A stretch of 64,000 nt of DNA from Formosa haliotis (GTDB lineage Bacteria > Bacteroidota > Bacteroidia > Flavobacteriales > Flavobacteriaceae): positions 3,879,501-3,943,500 of the forward strand of contig NZ_BDEL01000001.1 of NCBI RefSeq assembly GCF_001685485.1, given 5' to 3'. The notes beneath the pieces were generated by a model. It was not told where the DNA came from. It saw only the letters and a list, made by a program, of their open reading frames with translations, and searched no databases. Positions 1 to 9,423 of this stretch are shown piece after piece (the first letter of the stretch is position 1; each line of letters opens with the position of its first letter). The position numbers and the translations under genes are program-made.

Positions 1-2427
1 AGCGTTTATGTAATTCATCATAGCCTTTTTCGTTATTCAAGCTATAAATCACTTGGGTGTTTTCTAGGATACTTGCAGATGTCGAGTTATTAGGCAACTG
101 ATTGATGGACTGTAAAATAATGCCAATAGCACCGTTTTGTTTCCGAATTGCTTGATAGTAAAATTCTACACTCTCTAAAACATTATCGAATTTGAGTTGC
201 TTAGCAAATTCATCGAATAGGATAATCCCTTTCTCTGAACGATTTTTCCAAATAGTACGTTGAATGGCTGATTTTATAAGTTTCAGCATGACAGACAGAA
301 TTTCCTTATTGTTTTTTACTTCATCAAGTTCAAAAACAATGAGGCGTTTATCTTCTAATTTATAGGTCTGATCTTCGCTTACTTCAAAGAGAAAACCATA
401 TAGTCCATCTCCAACATATTCCGACATAATGTGTAGGAAATTGGTGATGTTAAAATAGTCTTCATGGATTTTTAGATCCGACAGTAAGGTGTTTTGTTGG
501 GCGTCGATAAACCGATAAAAACCATCTAAAGAGTGACCAGAGTTGCTTTGTGAATAATAGGCACTGAGTATTTTTTTTAAAGCTACCGTTTGGGCTTTAT
601 TTTGATCAGTATCCGCTGCAGAAAGTTCTACCAAGAAATTGGAAAGATCTTCCAAACGTTCTGGAGTCAAGTCGGAAGGTGATGCAATATAAAAAGGATT
701 GATTCCTAAATTACAACCGGTTTCATATCTTAAAATAGTATGATCTTCAGGGTATAGCTTCGCAAACTTGGTATACGAACCTCCTAAATCTATGATGACT
801 AAGCGGACTCCTGATTCGTAATACTGACGTAAAATGTTATTTGCTAAGAACGATTTTCCTTCACCTGTAGGAGCAAAAATCGCAAAGTTTCTAGCTTTTA
901 TACGTTTCTTGTCATCATCCCAAACGTCCTTCAAAACAGGAATATTATGCTCTCGGTCGTTAAAAATAATACCTGAATCGTCCGATTTGTAATTACTCGT
1001 ATTTATAAGTAAGCATAGGGCATGTTTTAAATCGGAAACATATAAATCATCGTTAGAAAAGTTCGAAGAAAAACAGAAATAACTATTTAATAAATAATGT
1101 TTTTTAGCATCGCCTTTCGGATAATAGGGCTTAATATCTAAATCTTTAAACTCGGTTTTAATTTGGGTGTTTATACGTTCTAACTCCTTAAGGCTATCAT
1201 CCCAAAATATGATGTTAAAATGCCCACGAATAATCCGAGATTGATCGTCTTGATTAATACGTTTTAATGTGTCTTGAATCTTTTCAAGTATCACTTTATT
1301 CTGTGACCCAAAATTTGAACTCTTCTGGAGTTCATCAACTTTCTTATCTAAAATTTTTCGCCATTTGTGTTTATCGTCTAAATACAGGATTTGGTTTAGG
1401 ATATGATTTTCATTTAAACGTAACCCTAAACCATCTATAAACCCCTGATGAAACACAAAATCGTCAGATGTGAAATGCTCATTTTTTTTACTAGTTTGTA
1501 CGGCATCATCAAAGCACAACTCGCTATTAATCGCTAATACATCGAAATACTGGTTACCAATTTGAGTCTGTTTCTGATCAAGGATCATATCGGTATCCAT
1601 ATCCGTATTAAAACCGTTAAAATATGAGCGTGTTAACTCATGGATTTCATCGGAACACAAGGGGTTAAAAGATAGTTTTCTATTGGTATTTAACGTTGAA
1701 ACGGCTTCCTTAACTGTTTTTTTAAATTGAATTAATCGCTCATCTAATCGCTGTATATCAATTGATTTTACTTTATTGAATGGATTGATGTAAGCATTGG
1801 TGTTCATAGGATTATGCTTGGGAAGTATAAAAAACAGATAACAATTGTGACTGATAAACTCTCGATCTTTAAAATGCTTATGTGTTGCTTTTTCAAGAAA
1901 TGTTTCTTGTCTGAGGTTTGAAGCTTCATATTTTTGTTTCTGGTATATGTCTTGTTTTTGAACAATACAACCAGGTGGCAACGATTTAAGTGCTTGAAAC
2001 CAATTGGCATGCAGCTCTTCAAAATCTTTTCTGAAAGTGAATAGATTTCAGGAAGCTCCCCTTTAAAGCACAATACGACATTTCCATTATTGGAAAACAC
2101 TAGGTGGTCCTGGATATCCACTATGGGATAGTATGAAAACAAATTAATTTTTTCATGATAGACAAGGGATGGTTTTCGGTTAGAAATTAGTTTAGGAAAT
2201 ACGTTGTTAAGGGTGACGTGTTTAAGGTATGTAATGCCCTTTATCAGAGCGATGTATAATGCTGCATTTAAAATAAATCCACCAATGATAGCGATGAGAC
2301 CGAAAGAGAAAATAATGACTAATAACGTGCCAATAACCGTCATAATCATCACCCCAAATTGAGGTAGTGGTAAGCCGTAAATCATGGCACGTTTTCTCAT
2401 GTTTCTATAAATTAAATAGCGTTTCAT
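1..2427 (-). pseudogene. traG: TraG-family conjugation ATPase with fused TraF-like membrane N-terminus, frameshifted and running off the window
   Basis: VirB4-type ATPase that powers the mating-pair apparatus of Bacteroidota conjugative elements. The start at 2427 gives a DUF4133/TraF-like segment with two membrane helices (about residues 25-65), then the TraG N-terminal region up to residue 134. Near 2028 the frame breaks at a run of A. One extra A would restore reading into DFEELHANWFQALKSL and on through 1806 to the window edge without a stop. The Walker A motif APTGEGKSFLANN lies near 880-850, and an IILFDEFAK Walker B-like motif lies near 215. An ATG at 1806 is internal. The gene overlaps the traE stop by one base, so the two are translationally linked. 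Either a real pseudogene or a homopolymer sequencing error. Confidence 0.85.
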
Positions 2428-2714
2428 TAGACTACAATTCCTATTAGGTAAGTAAATATTCCAACCACGGCACCGGCTATAAGCACAAAAACAAGAACTC
2501 GTGTAATTCCTTTTTTGAGATCGGCATTTTCCCCAAAAAAGTGACCTGCATTAAATAGAAATCCAATTAAAAATATTACTCCCAAAATAATGGGGAAAAT
2601 GGTTCTTATGGTATTTGAGACATCATTTACAGAGTTTTCAATACCTCCAATTTGAGCGAAAGAAGGCAAAGTAAACAGCAGAAAAGCGAGAACTAAAAGC
2701 ATAGATTTTTTCAT
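2427..2714 (-). CDS. traE: TraE/DUF4134-family conjugation membrane protein
   Basis: A 95-residue protein with a cleavable signal peptide (MKKSMLLVLAFLLFTLPSFAQ) followed by two membrane helices at about residues 37-57 and 72-94. This is the architecture of the DUF4134 (TraE) proteins that precede TraF and TraG in Bacteroidota ICEs. They are small, VirB2/VirB3-like inner-membrane parts of the transfer apparatus. It is first in the leftward operon and its stop overlaps the start of the next gene. The family assignment rests on size, topology and gene order. Confidence 0.8.
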   Translation of the reverse strand: MKKSMLLVLAFLLFTLPSFAQIGGIENSVNDVSNTIRTIFPIILGVIFLIGFLFNAGHFFGENADLKKGITRVLVFVLIAGAVVGIFTYLIGIVV

Positions 2715-2881
2715 AATATATTGCGTTGTAACAGTAAAGGCTGTTAGATTAATTTTTATGGAATCTATTGGATATCAGTCTAATTCATGTAAAAACATTA
2801 AAATTTAACAGGCTAATCTGTTAAATTTTAGACAATTATTAGTTAATTCTTGAATTAGATTCATTTTGTGCAAAAAATAAA
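2715..2881. promoter_or_regulatory. Divergent intergenic region with nested inverted repeats
   Basis: The region between divergent traE and the amidase holds a perfect 12-bp inverted repeat, AAAATTTAACAG (2800-2811) and CTGTTAAATTTT (2818-2829). It is nested inside a second pair, CTAATTCA near 2780 and TGAATTAG near 2853. The symmetry between two divergent genes suggests an operator or a shared regulatory hairpin. A TTCATTTTG stretch just before the amidase start resembles the Bacteroidota -7 box TAnnTTTG only loosely. Confidence 0.45.
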
Positions 2882-3535
2882 ATGAATTGCATTTTTAAAG
2901 GACTTAGGAATTGGGTGGGTATTCAGCTTTTATTCTTTTCAATATTTAGCTACTCACAAACAATCGAAAACAAATTACCTATAGTGATTATTGATCCTGG
3001 CCACGGAGGGACAGATTCGGGAGCTATAAGTAAGAGAGGTTTAAAAGAAAAGGATGTTGTTTTTAGAATTGCCACCGAAATGGTTCAATCTCAAAACAAC
3101 ACATATCATAATTTTGAAATCTATCTCACTAGAGCCGGAGATAGTTTAATTTCTTTAAAAGACAGAACCGTATTAGCGAATACACTAAAAGCAGATCTCT
3201 TTATTTCCTTGCATTGTAATCATTCCGAAAATAATAAGGCTAGTGGTCTGGAAGTATATGTGCATAATCAAAATGGAATGTATTTACGGTCATCTATAGC
3301 TACAGCTTTTTATTTGGGAAAAGGTTTATCACAAGCTCTACATTCCGAATATAGGGGTGTAAAATTTGCAAATTTTCAAGTACTAAGAGACACGAGCATG
3401 CATATGAAATCGATACTAATAGAACTCGGTTTTTTGTCGAATGAATTGGATGTTAGAATATTTTCAAAATCTAAGAATCTAGAATTTATAGCAAAAAGTT
3501 TATTACAAATCATTACTAAAATATTAGAACTATGA
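2882..3535 (+). CDS. N-acetylmuramoyl-L-alanine amidase (Amidase_3)
   Basis: A 217-residue secreted amidase that cleaves the bond between muramic acid and the stem peptide of peptidoglycan. A signal peptide covers about residues 1-26. The zinc-binding motifs are IDPGHGGTDSG (first His) with the following acidic residue in GLKEKDV, and SLHCNH (second His). The catalytic Glu of the family is in ILIELGFLSN near the C-terminus. Cell-wall hydrolases of this kind accompany transfer genes in Bacteroidota ICEs and open the wall for the mating channel. It is transcribed away from traE. A short ORF starts within its stop codon. Confidence 0.88.
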   Translation: MNCIFKGLRNWVGIQLLFFSIFSYSQTIENKLPIVIIDPGHGGTDSGAISKRGLKEKDVVFRIATEMVQSQNNTYHNFEIYLTRAGDSLISLKDRTVLANTLKADLFISLHCNHSENNKASGLEVYVHNQNGMYLRSSIATAFYLGKGLSQALHSEYRGVKFANFQVLRDTSMHMKSILIELGFLSNELDVRIFSKSKNLEFIAKSLLQIITKILEL

Positions 3536-3603
3536 AATTATTTTATGTTGCACTGATTGATTTGATAAAGGAGATTATAAAAATTATTAGAAGGAGGGGG
3601 TAA
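3532..3603 (+). CDS. Clipped 23-residue ORF coupled to the amidase
   Basis: The ATG overlaps the amidase stop (ATGA), which is typical of translational coupling. It encodes MKLFYVALIDLIKEIIKIIR plus three residues, an amphipathic helix followed by a basic tail, then a stop. Possibly the N-terminal stub of a longer ICE gene lost where the cassette array begins, or a genuine tiny peptide. No family recognised. Confidence 0.35.
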   Translation: MKLFYVALIDLIKEIIKIIRRRG

Positions 3604-3915
3604 CGATAACGCTGTTTTTTTACTTTTAAATAGTTCGGGTTTAAGGTAAGCTTACAGGAGCTTACAAAATGCCGACAAGGATACTTAATAACCATAAGAA
3701 CATTTACGGCACGAGGCCTGCCAAAACACTGGATAAAACAAATTACATAAGCTCCAATAAAAACAACGTTGTCAAGTACGTAACAAGTCTTAAATACCTC
3801 CTTAGAACCCTCTTCAAAATAAACCAATCCCCATAGTGTAGGCTACCGACCAATTGCCGGTTCAGTCAACACGACGTTCATGTTTGGCCGTGACGACCAC
3901 ACGAACGCTTAGATA
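3604..3915. other. Distal edge of the cassette array: small ORF and palindromic sequence
   Basis: This 300-bp stretch joins ICE sequence to the array. It contains a perfect 7-bp inverted repeat (GTAAGCT at 3646-3652, AGCTTAC at 3659-3665). A possible plus-strand ORF of 55 codons follows (3669-3836, starting MPTRILNNHKNIYG) with no family I recognise. A run of short palindromes lies at 3840-3910, including CGTTCGTG/CATGAACG read on the minus strand. The last part occupies the position where the attC site of the first left cassette should lie. Its inner triplet reads AAT instead of AAC and I cannot find the matching outer GTT, so the site looks decayed. Confidence 0.35.
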
Positions 3916-3932
3916 TTGTAGGCAGTATTTTT

Positions 3933-4616
3933 TTAATAAATTACTTCTACCTTATTTAACTCACTAACTTCTGTAAATTCCATTCCAGTAAAACCGTTTT
4001 CTGCTATTGCATTTTTTAGTTTTTCAGAAACAAAATAACCTCCTGGTGGTGCATTTACAATTCTAAACAAGTCAACTTTTGTTTTACTTAAATCTAAAGT
4101 AACATTTTTATGAAGTAACATAAGTTTATCTTTTCTCAATTTTTCTTTTACAAAAATATATTCATCATAATCTTTTACAAAAACAGACTTTTGGATACTT
4201 GAGTTATTCCAATCGCCAAGTTTTTTTGAATAAAATTCAGACTTTTTAAAATCTATGTATTTTGATTGTTTTGTGTCATTTAAAAGAAATAAATTATATT
4301 TTTTTGTTATTTCTTTCTTATTAAGCCAAGTATTTATTTTCCAATCTTGATAATTACAAATTTTAAAACCTCTAAGAAAATTTAATAATTCATCGTCAAT
4401 AACTAGAAAGAATGATGGTATAGCAACAACATTAAGGTATGAAGTCTGTTTGGATTTTTTTTCAAGATTAGGTTCGGGTAATTTAAAACCAAAGTTAATT
4501 ACACCCTCCCATGGGATAAAATCTTGTTGGATATCTCCTATTAGGCATTCTTCGCTTTGAGGTATTTTTCCAACCTCTTTTACATTACTACTAAATGTTA
4601 ATAAATAATATTTCAT
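3933..4616 (-). CDS. Immunity-like protein (Imm11/DUF1629-type) for the adjacent AHH toxin
   Basis: A 227-residue cytosolic protein without signal peptide. Its C-terminal stretch GGYFVSEKLKNAIAENG, followed by TGMEF, is the pattern of the DUF1629/Imm11 immunity family. Members bind and neutralise nuclease toxins. It lies 3 bp after the toxin gene in the same cassette and the same direction, the usual toxin-then-immunity order of polymorphic toxin loci. The function is inferred from context and a short C-terminal resemblance. The first 150 residues are not recognisable. Confidence 0.55.
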   Translation of the reverse strand: MKYYLLTFSSNVKEVGKIPQSEECLIGDIQQDFIPWEGVINFGFKLPEPNLEKKSKQTSYLNVVAIPSFFLVIDDELLNFLRGFKICNYQDWKINTWLNKKEITKKYNLFLLNDTKQSKYIDFKKSEFYSKKLGDWNNSSIQKSVFVKDYDEYIFVKEKLRKDKLMLLHKNVTLDLSKTKVDLFRIVNAPPGGYFVSEKLKNAIAENGFTGMEFTEVSELNKVEVIY

Positions 4617-4619
4617 CTT

Positions 4620-6458
4620 TTATGGATAACTAATTAAATCTGCAATTTGCCCTGAGTTTAAATTTGGGTTGTTAGTAATCAAAGTCCTTATATGACTTGC
4701 AAATCCAGAAACAAAATCATAAGCTTCATCTATGGAAGCATTTGGGTCAAGGTTATTGAGAATCTGTTGTGTTTTTGTATTATAAGCAGAGTGACCAGTC
4801 AAATGTAAACTACTAGGTCTTGGTATTCCATTTAATGCTTCATTTATATGAAATAAGTTACCTGATTTAGCTGCTTTTTGAACTACTGGATGTAATCTTT
4901 GTGCCCAAGGAATTAAATGATGTGCATGTAAAGCTGAATCAGTTATGCCTAGTACTTTTCTTAATTTGCTGCCAGCTGAACCAAAATAAACCGTTCCGTT
5001 TGCTAAAACTTTCCAAGTGAGTCTAACTTGTGGCCCTATAGTTGAAGGTATAATTTTAAAAACATACTTACCTGCTGTTGCTCCCCAACCCACAATAGGT
5101 ACTGTAGCTGCAAAACTCAAAGTAGCATTTACACCATCGCCTTCTACTAGATAAAGTACGCCATTAGTTAAATCAGCGATTTCTCCAACAACAGGAATCA
5201 TTCCAAAACCGTCTAAAGCAATATGTACAAAATCTTTAGAAGCTTCCCAATATACTTTAGCATCCGACCAATCTGGGTGGTTAAACTTTAAAACAGCACA
5301 TTTTGTAGAAAAATAAATTTGTAATTGAATTATTCCCGGATTAGATGCGGTTGCATTGATGTCCATGAATTGATTTACAGAAGTTAAAAAGGCATTATCA
5401 AAAGGATTAGATACTTTATTTTGATTATTAGCTTCTATCACAAAATTTAAAGCATTTAAATCAGTTAAAGAATTATCCTCTCTTATAACATCAATCATTT
5501 CTAAAACAAAATTCTTAGCTTCTAAAGAACTTTGATTATCCAATATGTAATCAAAAAGAATTTGTACGGCATCAGCATTACTGTTACTATTTATCCAACC
5601 AGATTGCGCAGTAGTTAATTCTGGTTGTAAGAAATTTGTAAGGATATTTGGAACTGCTGAAGTACCATCTGGGTTGGTTGGTGTGGTAATAATTGAATCG
5701 TCTATGTCATTAGGAAATGGATTAGAAGGATTTGAACCACCTCCATTATTTGGCCCATTAGGACCACTATTTCCAGCTCCGCCTCCGCCACCTGGACCAC
5801 CACCATGGTAAGTGCAAGACCTAGATTCCAAAACCCATTCCCAAACATACAGTTCTGTACCTCCAACTAAATCCCCCTGATTATTAGGAACTAAGGCAAG
5901 TGCCCAAGTCTCTGTACAGGCCCAACCACTAGAAGACCTAGATAGGTGTTCATCAAGTATTGAAGTGTCAAAATCGATTGGTGTATATTTAGTTGTTGTA
6001 TTGCCGAGGAATTGTTTATTTAATTGATTGTAATCGTTGATAGAAAAACCATATTCTACAATAAACGCATCATAACCGCCATTAGTATTTGATTGCAAAA
6101 CTAGGTTTTCTAAATTGTTTGCAGTTAATGAGTATCTAACAATAGGGAAATTGTATGAGTGAACACCTGTTATAGTATTTTCAACATATTTTAATGAATC
6201 TGTCTCAACTGTAAACCCTAAACCACTGTCATAAGATTGTCTAGAAAACGTTGACTTTTTTAGATTCAATTGTTTAAACTCAGTCGTTGCTACTTCATTT
6301 AACTCAAAATCTTCATAACTTAATTTTTCAATTTTATAATTTGATTGTTTTTCTAAAGTTTGTTCAATTGGTTCTTCTTCATTTTCACAGCCAAGAAATA
6401 GCAAAGGTATTATTAGTAAGTAAGCTGATTTTTTCAAGAGGTTTCGTATGTTTTTCAT
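4620..6458 (-). CDS. Lipoprotein-anchored polymorphic toxin with C-terminal AHH nuclease domain
   Basis: A 612-residue exported protein. Residues 1-24 form a lipoprotein signal ending LLFLGC, so the protein is lipid-anchored. A poorly conserved Asn/Gly/Pro-rich linker (about residues 215-250) follows a beta-rich N-terminal part. The C-terminus carries the AHH nuclease signature of the HNH/Endo VII superfamily: HAHHLIPW near residue 515, then a conserved Asn and HLTGHSAYN near 555. These provide the metal-binding and catalytic histidines. The immunity-like gene follows 3 bp downstream, which supports a toxin role against competitors. It shares one cassette (3916-6515) with that gene. The delivery route is unknown. 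Confidence 0.72.
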   Translation of the reverse strand: MKNIRNLLKKSAYLLIIPLLFLGCENEEEPIEQTLEKQSNYKIEKLSYEDFELNEVATTEFKQLNLKKSTFSRQSYDSGLGFTVETDSLKYVENTITGVHSYNFPIVRYSLTANNLENLVLQSNTNGGYDAFIVEYGFSINDYNQLNKQFLGNTTTKYTPIDFDTSILDEHLSRSSSGWACTETWALALVPNNQGDLVGGTELYVWEWVLESRSCTYHGGGPGGGGGAGNSGPNGPNNGGGSNPSNPFPNDIDDSIITTPTNPDGTSAVPNILTNFLQPELTTAQSGWINSNSNADAVQILFDYILDNQSSLEAKNFVLEMIDVIREDNSLTDLNALNFVIEANNQNKVSNPFDNAFLTSVNQFMDINATASNPGIIQLQIYFSTKCAVLKFNHPDWSDAKVYWEASKDFVHIALDGFGMIPVVGEIADLTNGVLYLVEGDGVNATLSFAATVPIVGWGATAGKYVFKIIPSTIGPQVRLTWKVLANGTVYFGSAGSKLRKVLGITDSALHAHHLIPWAQRLHPVVQKAAKSGNLFHINEALNGIPRPSSLHLTGHSAYNTKTQQILNNLDPNASIDEAYDFVSGFASHIRTLITNNPNLNSGQIADLISYP

Positions 6459-6515
6459 ACATTTTCCGTTTTAGGTTAATATTTTTTTCGTTCTGCTGGG
6501 CGATATTGCCTACAA

Positions 6516-6600
6516 CGTGTTTATTTGATTTGTTGCGTGGTTTAAGCACCTAATTTAGCAAATAAAAACCGAATAGAAATAGACTGCTCCCAAAAGCTTG
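6516..6600 (-). repeat. Truncated attC-like site (junction 1)
   Basis: It begins at the AAC closing cassette 1 (3916-6515; end repeats TTGTAGGCAGTAT and ATATTGCCTACAA, one mismatch). It follows the standard site through TTGTTGCGTGG and TAGCAAATAAAAACCGAATAG. The second arm and the outer GTT are missing. The following cassette also lacks its left end repeat, so one deletion removed both. Confidence 0.6.
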
Positions 6601-6633
6601 GACTAATTTATAATTAATTTTTTTAATACTTAT

Positions 6634-7089
6634 TTAGATTTCTTCAGTAGGATAAGATTCTAAATATTTTGGTCTTTCTAATATTGGATAGTTTCCTTTT
6701 CCGTAACCAGATATTGAGGCGATTGGTTGGAAGTCATATTCCAAAAAGATAGCTTGATTTTTAATTCCTTTTTGTTCAGATTGAACTTTTAGTTTTATTT
6801 CTGAAAAAGCGTTTATCAAATCAGCTTTAAATTTCGAGAGTATTTTGTTTTCATTCAAATTCAGTTTAAGTGCTTTTTGAAAAGACTCTTTTAATTCTTT
6901 ATTTTCTTTAAGCTTATTTAATTCAATTGGTTCATCATCATCTAAATAGTGGTTAATTCCAATACTTAAATAATTCTGGTTAGTTTCATTAATATAATTC
7001 GTAATAATTTGTCCAATCGTAGCTCCTTTTGTGAAGGAAAGAGATTGTTCTAATAGTTTCTCTAAATCATGTAGAATCTCGTTTTTCAT
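6634..7089 (-). CDS. Cassette-borne hypothetical protein, 151 aa
   Basis: A soluble acidic/basic helical protein without signal peptide or membrane segment, no family recognised. The N-terminal half is predicted helical (EILHDLEKLLEQSLSF); the C-terminal part (IFLEYDFQP...GYGKGNYPILE) looks like a beta unit. The start codon lies 12 bp from the AAC at 7101-7103, the usual geometry for this array. Its cassette kept its right end repeat (AATTGGCTACAA, 7091-7102) but lost the left one. An Asp/Glu-rich recognition protein or an immunity protein are possibilities only. Confidence 0.6.
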   Translation of the reverse strand: MKNEILHDLEKLLEQSLSFTKGATIGQIITNYINETNQNYLSIGINHYLDDDEPIELNKLKENKELKESFQKALKLNLNENKILSKFKADLINAFSEIKLKVQSEQKGIKNQAIFLEYDFQPIASISGYGKGNYPILERPKYLESYPTEEI

Positions 7090-7102
7090 TAATTGGCTAC
7101 AA

Positions 7103-7226
7103 CGATGTTTGTATATGGTTTGTTGTGTGTTTCAAGCAACTAATTTAGTGAAAAATTACTGACAAAGAAAGTCCGCGAGGACTTTCGTAAGTAGGCGAAA
7201 AGCCAGCAATAAATTATATACTTTGT
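7103..7226 (-). repeat. attC-like site (junction 2), interrupted by a group II intron at its core
   Basis: A 124-nt spacer between cassettes 2 and 3. Outer arms are GTATATGGTTTGTTG and CAGCAATAAATTATATAC; an inner hairpin GAAAGTCCGCGAGGACTTTC lies between them. It ends ...TTTGT, after which intron 1 intervenes before the second T of the GTT core. Cassette 3 (7847-9993) has end repeats TTAGGCAAC and GTTGCCTAA. Confidence 0.75.
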
Positions 7227-7846
7227 GTGTGCCCAGCATGGGCATCTTTTGATTTACCGAAAGGTAAATAATTAATCTATGGGGTGCAAGTCCCTTATGT
7301 GCAGAAGTAACGTTCTGGAGCATTAGTAAGTCGCAAGGGTGAAAACCGAGAGGTTTTATCTGAAGGTTATTTGCGATTGAATAAAGAGCAAATACCACTA
7401 CAAAACTCGGTACTGACGAACAGAAATCGTATACAGAGGCATATTTACATGGGTAAGCAACCACATCAATGTAACGCCCTAAGATTAACAAAAGGGTAAG
7501 TATGTAGATACGGCAGGAATTGAGGGAAAGAAGATACCATTAACCTGGGGAGATCTCTACAACTACGAGTTGATCATGTAGAGAAGTCAGCAGAGGTCAT
7601 AGTACTTACAGGAAACTAGCGGAGGGAATACCTTTGATGGACTCACAAGTAGGGAAGGACTGAACATAATTCTCTTCAAAATTCGCATAGGAGCACTAGT
7701 TGTAGCCTATGCATAAACTAGAAGATAGTGCCAAGGGTGAAAAGAGCTTTGGTGTGATGATTTACGAACTGCCGTATACGAGACCCGTACGTACGGTGAT
7801 GTGAGGGGTGTACTCCGTCATTTGATTCCGGAGCCATCCACTCGAT
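7227..7846 (+). mobile_element. ORF-less group II intron, copy 1 (620 nt)
   Basis: Starts GTGTGCCCAGCATGGGC, fitting the GUGYG intron start. It carries the domain I stem GGGTGCAAGTCCC and the GTAAGTCGCAAGGGTGAAAA region. Domain V is CCGCCGTA-like in the other copies; here it reads CTGCCGTATACGAGACCCG then TACGGTGATG. It ends CCACTCGAT. No reverse transcriptase is encoded, so mobility would need one in trans. Splicing would rejoin TTTGT and TAGGC, giving the GTTAGGC cassette border. It is opposite to the cassette genes. It differs from copies 2-5 by about 24 extra bases near 7365-7390. Confidence 0.85.
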
Positions 7847-7860
7847 TAGGCAACGTTTTT

Positions 7861-9321
7861 CTATCTTTTATTCCACAATTCATTTCCAAGATAAAGTCGT
7901 TTGGTCAGTAATTCTTCATATATATTGTTTACAATATCACCATTCAAGAAAATTAAATAGCCATTTTTTGATTTAGGAAACCATATTGCTAAAGTGCTTA
8001 CTCCTGGGTCTTTGCCTGTATGTAATAATGCAAATTCATCATTGCTGAAGTTAGTTAAGATTTCCCAACCTAATCCGAAGAAATCATTTTCTTTAAGCGT
8101 TACCTGATGTTGTATCATTTCTTGATATAGCTTTTTAGAAAGTTCAGCCCCGTTTATGATGTATTCTAAAAACTTACCATAATCTTCCACCGTAGTTAAT
8201 AGATTTGCAGCAGCATTGGCTTCATAGTATTTTACAGTTTTTATTTTTTCTCCGTTCTCGTTGAAGTTTTGAGCATATCGTGTTTCGTCCATTCCCGAAT
8301 CCCACCAGAAGCGGGTGTCTGTCATTTCAAGAGGGGTAAACAAGAGTTCTTTGGCAAGCTCTTCAATACTTTTACCCAGTTTGTTTTCAATGGCTTTTCT
8401 TAGATATTCAAAACCTTCACCCGAATATTGATATTTTGTTCCGGGGTCAAACTGAAAAGTCAGTTTATTTGAATCAGTCATATAACCCCAATTTGGAAAA
8501 CCTGTTTGGTGCGTTAAAATGATTTTTGGGGTCAATTCCTTGTATCTTTTATCATTTTTAATATCAGGGTCAATCCAATATTTATATAAAGGTTCCTCTA
8601 AATCCAGTAGTCCTTTGTCAATCAGTTTTAATGTGGTCAATGCAAAAATAGGTTTTGTCAAAGATGCTACTTTGAAGATAGCATTATAAGGTGCAGTTGT
8701 TTGTTTATCCAATGTTCCGTAAACTTCAACTTTAGTCAATTTCCCGTTTTCAATTATTCCAATTCCCAATGCAGGAACGTTGTTATCTTTCAATAATTTT
8801 TCAATATCATTTTTAGGGCTTCCAACTACAGGGTCTTGATGGTCGTAACTCAGCACTTCGCTCAATTTCCAAATCTCATTTTTCAAAATCCAAATATGCG
8901 TGAATTTTGCCGTGCTGGTCCATACATCTTCTTTGCCATTTTCCCTTAAATAGAAATGATGGACACCTTTCTGTATGGCACCATATATTTTTCCATTGTT
9001 ATAGAGGGGAAATACGTCCAAACTATTTGTATCTACTTTGCGGATTGGCTTTTGTTCTGAATTAGAACAGATGTATTTTTGCGTATTTTCGAAGAAGGCA
9101 TTTTTATCTTGGAATCCACTTTGGTCGTGGTAAAATTTTAAATCTTTGGCTATGTGACTTTCTAAATAATCCAAATCACATTTGTTAAACCCACGTTCAA
9201 AGAAAATGCTGTCTTGCTTTTTGAGTTCGATAAATAAATCTGAATTTTTATCTGTTTGTGCAATGGCGCTAAAAATAGATAAAGCAAGAAAAGCTACGCT
9301 AAAGAAAATTTGTTTTGTCAT
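7861..9321 (-). CDS. Secreted serine hydrolase (beta-lactamase/class C fold) with N-terminal NTF2-like domain
   Basis: About 486 residues when started at the ATG at 9321, which opens with a clean signal peptide (MTKQIFFSVAFLALSIFSAI). The upstream in-frame ATG at 9399 would bury that peptide. Residues about 30-150 resemble the SnoaL/DUF4440 NTF2-like fold. The rest is a class C beta-lactamase-like hydrolase, with active-site SLTK (S-x-x-K), YSG as the Tyr box, and HTGKDPG as the KTG-like box. Such proteins are esterases or D-Ala peptidases; the substrate cannot be read here. It shares cassette 3 with an HTH gene 100 bp upstream. Confidence 0.82.
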   Translation of the reverse strand: MTKQIFFSVAFLALSIFSAIAQTDKNSDLFIELKKQDSIFFERGFNKCDLDYLESHIAKDLKFYHDQSGFQDKNAFFENTQKYICSNSEQKPIRKVDTNSLDVFPLYNNGKIYGAIQKGVHHFYLRENGKEDVWTSTAKFTHIWILKNEIWKLSEVLSYDHQDPVVGSPKNDIEKLLKDNNVPALGIGIIENGKLTKVEVYGTLDKQTTAPYNAIFKVASLTKPIFALTTLKLIDKGLLDLEEPLYKYWIDPDIKNDKRYKELTPKIILTHQTGFPNWGYMTDSNKLTFQFDPGTKYQYSGEGFEYLRKAIENKLGKSIEELAKELLFTPLEMTDTRFWWDSGMDETRYAQNFNENGEKIKTVKYYEANAAANLLTTVEDYGKFLEYIINGAELSKKLYQEMIQHQVTLKENDFFGLGWEILTNFSNDEFALLHTGKDPGVSTLAIWFPKSKNGYLIFLNGDIVNNIYEELLTKRLYLGNELWNKR

Positions 9322-9423
9322 ACTAATAATTATTTTTCTGCAAAAATGCGATTCCTGATGATTTTCATCATAAAAATCTCCCCGCCAATAACCTGACAAT
9401 ATACCGCCATCTTCACGAAAGGC

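Noticed and set aside
3543..3827. 94-codon minus-strand ORF
   Set aside because: Cys- and aromatic-rich with no start signal; overlaps a better plus-strand frame and the palindromes of the array edge.
7156..7491. 111-codon ORF on the minus strand
   Set aside because: It lies in attC junction 2 and intron 1, where structure explains the sequence; not conserved in the other four introns.
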